From Campylobacter lari (GTDB lineage: Bacteria > Campylobacterota > Campylobacteria > Campylobacterales > Campylobacteraceae): 64,000 bases of DNA. Position 1 is the first letter of the stretch. Every line of letters begins with the position of its first letter. This document shows, in pieces, positions 57,383-64,000 of the stretch. The stretch covers positions 1,054,001 through 1,118,000 of the forward strand of contig NZ_LR134508.1 of the NCBI RefSeq assembly GCF_900638335.1, read 5' to 3'. The position numbers and the translations under genes were made by a program. The notes beneath the pieces are model-generated. The model saw only the letters and a program-made list of their open reading frames with translations. It had not been told where the DNA came from and ran no database searches.

Positions 57383-58667
57383 ACTTACCCCTAAGCTTTG
57401 TGCTTATATCTCCCGCACCAAAGCCAATTACTAAGCCATTTTCAATCAACTCATCATCAAGATAAATAGCACTTTCTTCTCTTTTAATTTCTTTTATAAA
57501 TTTGGCTTTTGGAAAGTATTTTTGCATATTAATTTCTATTTTAGTTTCCCCTGCTGCATACACAGGTAAAATATAAAGCTCATCAACATTTGCTAAAACT
57601 TTACTAAAATACTCTATATTTGCGCTTAAACGTGTATAACGATGAGGCTCAAAAATAGCTATGATTTTTTTATATCCAGCTAGCCTTGCATACTCACTTG
57701 CTGCTTTAAGTGTTGTTTTGATTTCTGTTGGATGGTGTCCATAATCATCAATCAAAGCCATATTTTCATTTGCAAATAAAATATCAAATCTTTTTTTAAT
57801 CCCTTGATATTTTAAAAGCTTAGTTTTTAGCTCTTCTATATTTACAAATTCACTCGCAGCCAAAATAGCCAAAGCAGCGTCCATCGCTACATGCTCACCC
57901 ATACCAAAAACACTAAATTCACCTAAATCTTTAAGCGTAAAATAGGTTTTTGGCTTAAAATTTTCTACTTTCATATAAATATTTGTGATATCTTTACTTG
58001 GGTAAAGCTTTTTAGCGTTATTTAAATTTAAACTTGATAAAAACTCATCTTCAGCATTAATCACTTGAATTTTAGACAAATGCAAAAAGTCTTCATAAGC
58101 TTTATGTAATCTTGCAAGATCGTTTCCATAATGATCTAAATGTTCTGCTTCAACATTAGTCACTATAGCTAAATAAGGATTTGAATTTAAAAAAGAACTA
58201 TCGCTCTCATCAGCTTCAAAGATGAGATTTTCACTTTCTTTATAAAGCATATTAGTGCCACTTTCTTTTAACACTGCACCAATAATCACAGAAGCTTCTA
58301 TCAAGCTTGCTAAAATGCTTGAAGTCGTGCTTTTACCATGAGCTCCCGCAACTGCAAAAACTCTTTTGTCTTTTAAAATCATAGGTAAGGCTTCTTTTCT
58401 TGAAAGTGTTGTGATGTTTTGTTTTTTTGCGCTGATTAATTCTTCATTGTCTTCTTTGATAGCAGCTGAATACACCACTAAATCCACATCTTTGACATTG
58501 TCTTTATAATGAGGAATTTTTATATCTATATCTTCTTTTTCTAATTCTTTTGTGATTTTACTTTCTTTGATATCAGAACCACTGATTTTAAAGCCTTGCT
58601 CTTTTAAAAATCTCGCCAAAGCTGAAATTCCAATACCACCTATACCTATAAAATGAATTTTTTGCAT
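57375..58667 (-). CDS. murC: UDP-N-acetylmuramate-L-alanine ligase
   Basis: A 430-residue Mur ligase. UDP-binding GIGGIGISALARFL near residue 7, ATP loop VAGAHGKSTTSS near 106, EADESDSSFL near 155, NVEAEHLDHYG and DDYGHHPTEIKTTLKAA (near 310) are all intact. It adds L-Ala to UDP-MurNAc. Slightly shorter than the E. coli enzyme (491), as in other Campylobacter. Confidence 0.95.
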   Translation of the reverse strand: MQKIHFIGIGGIGISALARFLKEQGFKISGSDIKESKITKELEKEDIDIKIPHYKDNVKDVDLVVYSAAIKEDNEELISAKKQNITTLSRKEALPMILKDKRVFAVAGAHGKSTTSSILASLIEASVIIGAVLKESGTNMLYKESENLIFEADESDSSFLNSNPYLAIVTNVEAEHLDHYGNDLARLHKAYEDFLHLSKIQVINAEDEFLSSLNLNNAKKLYPSKDITNIYMKVENFKPKTYFTLKDLGEFSVFGMGEHVAMDAALAILAASEFVNIEELKTKLLKYQGIKKRFDILFANENMALIDDYGHHPTEIKTTLKAASEYARLAGYKKIIAIFEPHRYTRLSANIEYFSKVLANVDELYILPVYAAGETKIEINMQKYFPKAKFIKEIKREESAIYLDDELIENGLVIGFGAGDISTKLRGKYV

Positions 58668-58755
58668 TCTTGCCTCAAATTTTTTGAAAATTTAAGGCAA
58701 AATTCTATCATTTATTTACTAAAAATAAAATATAAAAAGCCCTTAGAGATAAAAT

Positions 58756-60727
58756 CTAATCACTATCATTTGATATTTTGAGATTGACTAGTCTATAATT
58801 TAATTGCTTTTGAAATAACTCTTTATATTTTTTTGAAAAATTTTTATGATATAAATCTAACTCAAAAGCTTTATTTGTATCTTTTATGCTAGTATTATTT
58901 TCAAAATAATAACCATTATTTCCATCATACACTCCATTTTGATCAATCCAAACAAGCTCATTAAAACCAAATTCTAATTTTTCATTTTTTATAGGTGCTA
59001 ACATATTTCTTCCACCTAGGCTTAAATACTTTGTGTTGCTAAGAGTAAGATTATAAAGTGTTGGAAAAATATCCTTATGCGAACCCACACGATTTTTATC
59101 ATAATAAATATCATTTTTCAAAGACTTTGGAAGATACAAATAAAAAGGCACGCTATAAGCAAAAGCTTTTTGGGATTTTATATCCATTTTAATATCTCTA
59201 AATCTATGATCACCTGTAGCAGCAACAATAATATTTTCCCTAAAACTACTTTCTTTTATGCAATCTAAAAATTTTCCAAATTCATCATTTGCATACGCAT
59301 AAGCATTTAAAGCACCTATAGAATCACTGATAATAAATTGATTTAATACCTTTTCATTTAAAGCATTCTCGTTAATAAGTTGTGTTTTGCTTTTGTGTAT
59401 ATAAGGTCTATGAGTGGAAATACTAAGAGAAATAACAAGCGTAGGATTTGTAGCATTTTCAAAAATAGAATATATTTTTTTATACATAAACTCATCAGCT
59501 ATACCATATTTATGTTTTGTTTTTTTAGCTTGTGGAAAATCTTGCATAAGTGTATTTTCATCTATAACTTCATCTACGCCTTGATTTTTAAAATAATTTC
59601 CAAGATTATACCAAGAAGCATTACCACTATAAACAAAAACTATTTTATACCCTGCATTTTTATAAATTTGCAAAGGTGTAAAGGCTAATTTTTCTTTTTG
59701 ATACAATCCATTTGAAATAATATTTGGGCTTAAAAAAATTAAACGATTAAAACTTTCTATGGTATTGTTTGCACTAGATAAAAATCTAGCAAAAACAATA
59801 TCTTGCTCAAAGTGCTTTTTTAAATTTCCCAAAAGATTAGTATTTTCAGTGCTAAACTCAGCTAAATTTAAACCAAAGCTTTCCATGATATTAATATAAA
59901 TATGATTTTTAGCATGATTTTGATGTGTCAAAGTAGTATCAAACATAGGAAAAAGTTTTTCTTCTAGTTGATTTAGCTGTTTTATATCTACGCTTTTAAT
60001 TTCTTGTTGATTTTTATACTCTTTATATGCCCATGAAAAAGCCATTAAAGGATTTGTAGAAATTTCATTAAAAGCTTTTATAGTGCTAAATTCATAGCTT
60101 GAAGCTCTTAATGCATTATAAGTAAAATGTCCTCTTAGCGCTACAATATAAGCATAAATTAGCAAAATGTTTATAAAACAAAAAAATACTAGTCTTACTT
60201 TAATAGTCTCTAGTTTTAAGCTAAGAATTTTAATATTAAGATAAAAACAAAATATACTAAAAATTACAGCCAATAATAATGCTTTTACAATGGGATAATC
60301 AGAAAAAACTATAGAAAATATCGCCTTAGTATTATCATCTTTTAAGCCAAAAACAAAAATATCAATTTTACTCGCATAAAGTTGAAAGTAATAATAATGT
60401 ATAAACGCAGAAATTAAAACAACAAAAGCTATAAAAGCTACATAAAAACTAGAAAGATAAATATAAAATTTAGCGATTACCCCCCCCCGTGGTATGATAT
60501 TTTCTATCTTTAAAAACCAAACTTACATAAGAAAACAAACCACACAGAAATAAAGGTAAAAAAATAGTACTAAAGGTTCTCATATCATGACCTAGTCCAT
60601 ATACATATACCATTAAGGTGTTTTCACTTTCATTAGTTAAATTTTTTATCATCAAAAACCTAACTAAAGCAAAAATTCCCATAAAAATAAAACTAAAAGA
60701 AAAAATTTGTAATAAAATTTTTCTCAT
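58756..60727 (-). CDS. Sulfatase-family membrane protein, phase-variable, OFF (G9) in this sequence
   Basis: Starts at 60727 but ends early at 60470 (85 residues, ...HTTGGGNR) because of a G9 tract at 60480-60488. With G8 the frame runs on through VIAKFYIYLSSF to the stop at 58756, giving 656 residues: several N-terminal membrane helices, then an extracytoplasmic sulfatase/LtaS-type domain with IYINIMESFGLN (metal Glu), STENTNLLGN (likely Thr nucleophile), ATGDHRF and GSHKDIFPTL. Such enzymes move phosphoglycerol or phosphoethanolamine onto surface glycans, or cut sulfate esters. The C. jejuni gene at this locus is a sulfatase-family protein. Confidence 0.88.
60480..60488 (-). repeat. G9 contingency tract (C9 on plus)
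   Basis: The only long G/C homopolymer in the window. G8 or G11 puts the sulfatase-family gene ON; G9 and G10 give early stops. Poly-G tracts of this size are the standard phase-variation switches of Campylobacter. Confidence 0.92.
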
Positions 60728-60763
60728 TATACTCCTTTAAATAATATTTTCTTGCTAAAAAGA

Positions 60764-61552
60764 TTATTCTTCGTAATTTTTTATAAGCTTATCAAAGCCC
60801 CATAAATTTCTAGCTTCATTTGCTTTACTAACTTCCACTACAAGCATTTCTTCTTGATCACCGAGTTGCTCTTGCACTTCCCCAAAAGCATTAATAAAAA
60901 AGCTATCTCCATAAAATTTCCAATCATTTTCTTGCTTTAAATTGCCTATGCGATTAACTCTTAAAATACTTGTTGAGTTTAAAAAAGCTCTTGTTTTTAA
61001 AAGTTCTAGCCATCTTTGATTGCTTTCAAAAGTACTAGCTGTGGGAATGATGACTAAATCTATCTTTTTTTTCATAATCATTTGCCAAAAGATATCAAAA
61101 TGTGCTTCAAAACCAAAAAGCAAAGCACATTTTAAGTCCTCATACGTAAAAGCAAAAAGTTTAAGCTTATCAGTTTTTTTATTGCTAAAAAATTTTTCTT
61201 CATTCCAGTGTGTATAAGGCATTAAAATTTGTTGCTCATAAACTTTTACATTTTGTGGGCTTACTTTTAAACATAATTTTTTTAAGCCATCATTTTCTAC
61301 GCTTATAAAAGGCGCAATGATATTTAATTCATACTTTTTAGCAAGTTTTATCAAGCTTGCTTTTTTGCTTTGACTTTGTTCTTTAATCATACTTTTTGGC
61401 ATAGTTTTAAGCTCACTAAAAAAGCTATTTAAAACATACTCGCCTAAAACCACCAAATTCGCGCCACTTTCCTTAGCGGCTTTTAGATAATAATCAAGCC
61501 TTGATTCACTCAAAGCCAAAGTTGGAAATTGTAAAGCTACAACACTACTCAT
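60764..61552 (-). CDS. Nitrilase-superfamily (carbon-nitrogen hydrolase fold) protein with altered active site
   Basis: A 262-residue protein with the nitrilase fold: [20 protein letters not shown] start, catalytic-type Glu in [11 protein letters not shown] (Glu38), and [30 protein letters not shown]. Where active members have CYDxxFPE, this one reads GFEAHFDI (Gly147), and the Lys position appears as EQQIL. The nucleophile therefore seems lost, although Cys142 is nearby. It may be a non-catalytic binding protein. It overlaps xseB by 8 bases. Confidence 0.82.
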   Translation of the reverse strand: MSSVVALQFPTLALSESRLDYYLKAAKESGANLVVLGEYVLNSFFSELKTMPKSMIKEQSQSKKASLIKLAKKYELNIIAPFISVENDGLKKLCLKVSPQNVKVYEQQILMPYTHWNEEKFFSNKKTDKLKLFAFTYEDLKCALLFGFEAHFDIFWQMIMKKKIDLVIIPTASTFESNQRWLELLKTRAFLNSTSILRVNRIGNLKQENDWKFYGDSFFINAFGEVQEQLGDQEEMLVVEVSKANEARNLWGFDKLIKNYEE

Positions 61553-61718
61553 CTACTTGCTCGATTTCTAATTTAGCATTTTCAAGCATAATTCTTGCTT
61601 GTTTGATACTTTTTAAGCCTTCTTTGTAAATTTCTACGCAGGTTTTAAGGTCCAAATCTTTATCATTAAGTTTTTCCAAAGAAAGCTCAGCTTGTTTGAT
61701 GTGATCTTCAAATTCCAT
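61545..61718 (-). CDS. xseB: Exodeoxyribonuclease VII small subunit
   Basis: A 57-residue all-helical protein, [17 protein letters not shown]...[15 protein letters not shown], ending EIEQVDE. Its size and the pattern of two amphipathic helices with LELxxCVxxYKEGLxL-type core match XseB, which binds XseA to form the single-strand nuclease. It starts on the guaB stop (TAATG) and overlaps the nitrilase-fold gene. A small gene here is also known in C. jejuni. Confidence 0.8.
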   Translation of the reverse strand: MEFEDHIKQAELSLEKLNDKDLDLKTCVEIYKEGLKSIKQARIMLENAKLEIEQVDE

Positions 61719-63169
61719 TAATTACTTACCTTGTAATTTGGTGCTTCAGCAGTGATAGTTACATCATGCACATGGCTTTCCTTTAACCCTGCTGCGGTAA
61801 TTTCTACAAATTCAGCTCTTTCTTGAAAAGCTTTGATATCTACTGCACCTACATAACCCATAGAAGATCTAAGCCCGCCTAAAAGTTGATGCACTACACT
61901 TTTTATACTTCCCACATAAGGCACCCTACCTTCAATACCTTCTGGCACAAGTTTATCTTGAGCTGTACCTTCTTGGAAGTATCTATCTGAACTACCTTTT
62001 TGCATAGCACCCAAACTTCCCATACCACGATAACTCTTATATTGTCTTCCTTGATAAGTAAATAACTCACCTGGGCTCTCATCAGTTCCTGCTAAAAGTG
62101 AACCTATCATCACACTACTTGCTCCTGCTGCAATAGCTTTTGCTATATCACCTGAGTATTTTATACCCCCATCAGCGATTACTGGCACACCGTATTTACT
62201 TGCTTCTATCGCACATTCATCTATAGCTGAAATTTGAGGCACACCCACACCTGAAACAATGCGTGTAGTACAAATACTACCAGGTCCTATACCTATTTTA
62301 ATCGCATCTGCGCCTGCCTCACACAGATCTTTAACCGCTTTAGCACTTGCAACATTTCCTACTATCACATCTACATTAAATTCAGCCTTAATTGCTTTTA
62401 ATGTATCAATAATCCCTTTAGAATGCCCATGCGCACTATCCATTACTATAACATCAACTTCAGCTTCCACTAAAGCCTTTACACGATCAAGCTGACCCAC
62501 ACCCACAGCTGCAGCCACTCTTAATCTTCCATATGCATCTTTATTTGAATTTGGATATTCTTTACGTTTTTTTAAATCTTTTATAGTGATTAAGCCCTCT
62601 AAGTGGTTATTTTCATCCACAATAGGAAGTTTTTCTACTTTATTGGTGGAAAAAATCCTTTCTGCATCATCTAAAGTAGAGCCCTTTTTAGCAGTAATCA
62701 AAGGCATTTTTGTCATTACATTTTCCACTAGATTATCAAAATTAGTTTCAAATCTCAAATCGCGATTAGTTAAAATTCCTATTAGAGTTTTATTCTCATC
62801 TACCACAGGAACTCCTGAAATTCTATATTCAGCCATAAGATCTAATGCTTCTTTCACACTTGCTTTAGGTCCTATATAAATAGGATCCATAATCACGCCA
62901 CTTTCACTTTTTTTAACTCTTTTTATCTCTCTAACTTGCGAAGCTACATCCATATTTTTATGGATTACCCCTATGCCACCAAGTCTTGCCATCATGATAG
63001 CTGCTCTATGCTCAGTAACCGTATCCATAGCAGCTGAAATTAAAGGCATATTCAAAGTAATATTTTTTGTAAGCCTTGTTTTGATATCTACTTCCTTAGG
63101 TAAAACCTCAGAATATTGAGGAACCAGCAAAACATCTTCAAAAGTTAAAGCGCGTTTGATGATTTTCAT
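61718..63169 (-). CDS. guaB: IMP dehydrogenase
   Basis: A 483-residue IMPDH catalysing the first step of GMP synthesis. Two CBS domains occupy about 90-205 ([31 protein letters not shown]); the catalytic Cys is in [17 protein letters not shown] near 302; the flap has [13 protein letters not shown], and the distal RVPYVG is intact. Begins 10 bases after gatA. Confidence 0.97.
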   Translation of the reverse strand: MKIIKRALTFEDVLLVPQYSEVLPKEVDIKTRLTKNITLNMPLISAAMDTVTEHRAAIMMARLGGIGVIHKNMDVASQVREIKRVKKSESGVIMDPIYIGPKASVKEALDLMAEYRISGVPVVDENKTLIGILTNRDLRFETNFDNLVENVMTKMPLITAKKGSTLDDAERIFSTNKVEKLPIVDENNHLEGLITIKDLKKRKEYPNSNKDAYGRLRVAAAVGVGQLDRVKALVEAEVDVIVMDSAHGHSKGIIDTLKAIKAEFNVDVIVGNVASAKAVKDLCEAGADAIKIGIGPGSICTTRIVSGVGVPQISAIDECAIEASKYGVPVIADGGIKYSGDIAKAIAAGASSVMIGSLLAGTDESPGELFTYQGRQYKSYRGMGSLGAMQKGSSDRYFQEGTAQDKLVPEGIEGRVPYVGSIKSVVHQLLGGLRSSMGYVGAVDIKAFQERAEFVEITAAGLKESHVHDVTITAEAPNYKVSN

Positions 63170-63179
63170 AATTTTTCCT

Positions 63180-64000
63180 TTATTTGTTTTTGATCATTTC
63201 TTCCAAGCTTAAAGCACCATCTAATAAAGTTTGTTCATCATAAGCCTTGCAAATAAGTTGAGCAGAAATGTTAAGTCCGTTTTCATTTTTTGCCACTGGC
63301 ACACTAATACCACCAAGTCCTGCTAAATTCACTGAAATAGTAAATACATCTTCTAAATACATTTGCACTGGGGTTTTAATATCATTAAAACCAAAAGCAA
63401 CGCTTGGAGCAACAGGCATAAAAATCAAATCACAATCATTTAAAATTTCTTCATATTTTTGCTTGATAAATCTTCTAGCCTTTTGTGCTTTGATATAGTA
63501 TGCATCATAATACCCACTACTTAAAACAAAGGTTCCTAGTAAAATTCTTCTTTTTACTTCCTCTCCAAAACCCTCACTTCTACTATTTACATACATTTGA
63601 CTAAGATTATCACATTTTTCGCTTCTTCTGCCATATCTTACACCATCATAACGACTTAAATTTGCACTTGCTTCAGCTGCTGCTATGATATAATAAGCTG
63701 CAACATCAAATGTAGAATCCATTAAGTCTTTATAAACAATCTCATGGCCATTTGCCTTTAGCATATCTATGGTTTTTAATAAGGCTTGTTTTACATCATC
63801 ATTGGTTTGCTCTACATAGTTTTTAATAACAGCTATTTTTAGCTTTTTATTTGCATTTAGCTTTGGCGCGGTTGGTTCAAAAACTATGTTTGCACTTGTG
63901 CTATCTTTTTCATCATAACCTGCAATAGCATCATATAAAATTGCAGCATCTTCAACATTTTGTGTTAAAACTCCAATTTGATCAAGACTTGAAGAATACG
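63180..64000 (-). CDS. gatA: Aspartyl/glutamyl-tRNA amidotransferase subunit A (partial, N-terminus off window)
   Basis: The C-terminal 273 codons of GatA, which converts mischarged Glu-tRNA(Gln) to Gln-tRNA(Gln). The frame is open from the window edge with [21 protein letters not shown], part of the amidase signature region, and continues through [38 protein letters not shown] and [11 protein letters not shown], typical of GatA. The Ser-Ser-Lys triad residues lie beyond the edge. It heads the gatA-guaB-xseB run. Confidence 0.95.
   Translation of the reverse strand, partial: YSSSLDQIGVLTQNVEDAAILYDAIAGYDEKDSTSANIVFEPTAPKLNANKKLKIAVIKNYVEQTNDDVKQALLKTIDMLKANGHEIVYKDLMDSTFDVAAYYIIAAAEASANLSRYDGVRYGRRSEKCDNLSQMYVNSRSEGFGEEVKRRILLGTFVLSSGYYDAYYIKAQKARRFIKQKYEEILNDCDLIFMPVAPSVAFGFNDIKTPVQMYLEDVFTISVNLAGLGGISVPVAKNENGLNISAQLICKAYDEQTLLDGALSLEEMIKNK

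Noticed and set aside
1-64000. tRNA or rRNA genes, CRISPR arrays, insertion sequences, prophage
   Set aside because: Gaps between genes are short and none shows cloverleaf-like sequence, spaced repeats, transposase or integrase genes.

Overview
This is a window of an AT-rich (clearly below 40% GC), gene-dense epsilonproteobacterial chromosome. It belongs to a thermotolerant Campylobacter close to, but not, C. jejuni. The evidence is the PorA major outer membrane protein, FlgP, MapA, the dCache methyl-accepting protein, and several gene orders known from C. jejuni: petABC-arsB-mnmG, cytochrome c-livJKHMGF-ccsBA-lepA, hemB-hemN, mapA-comF-gyrA-flgPQ, and thiE/thiH/thiG/thiF/thiS-dapE-lysE-sirtuin-mutS2-murC-sulfatase-xseB-guaB-gatA. 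Differences such as no argF next to hemB, an added thiM and a tandem hemerythrin pair suit the C. lari group. The species assignment is inference.

Layout. 1-5.6 kb, minus strand: the cytochrome bc1 complex (petC cut by the window edge), an ArsB-type permease and mnmG. 5.7-7.2 kb: riboflavin synthase and a laccase-domain protein. 7.2-10.7 kb: a DccRS-like two-component system, divergent from two tandem hemerythrins and a ribbon-helix-helix protein. 10.9-12.4 kb: porA, then a decayed 3' end of a YaaA-like gene. 12.4-24 kb: a tightly spaced plus-strand run from a cytochrome c through the branched-chain amino-acid ABC transporter to the fused cytochrome c assembly protein CcsBA and lepA. 24-29.2 kb: a flagella-type hypothetical gene, a MATE exporter, and hemD-thiE-thiM-thiD behind a TPP riboswitch. 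29.2-37.7 kb: a tyrosine phosphatase, a chemoreceptor, rsmG-ribA, and the heme genes hemB and hemN. 37.7-41.2 kb: alanine racemase, an LD-carboxypeptidase (Pgp2/Csd6 type) and a copper-delivery trio. 41.2-47.3 kb: a LolC-like permease, flgQ, flgP, gyrA, comF and mapA. 47.5-48.9 kb: a DASS anion symporter. 48.9-64 kb: thiazole synthesis genes, dapE, a LysE exporter, a sirtuin, mutS2, murC, a sulfatase-family membrane protein, a nitrilase-fold protein, xseB, guaB and gatA (cut by the window edge).

The most notable points are two homopolymer frameshifts. The sulfatase-family gene carries a G9 tract that puts it out of frame; G8 would restore a single 656-residue protein, so it looks like a phase-variable gene caught OFF. 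thiH carries an A8 run where A7 would give the intact enzyme. That would block new thiazole synthesis, while the riboswitch-controlled thiM could salvage thiazole. Other points are a palindrome that covers the thiD ribosome binding site, a nitrilase-fold protein that seems to lack its catalytic cysteine, and a candidate DccR direct repeat.

I saw no tRNA, rRNA, CRISPR array, insertion sequence or prophage. No gap between genes exceeds about 300 bases, and no wholly new multi-gene system is evident.
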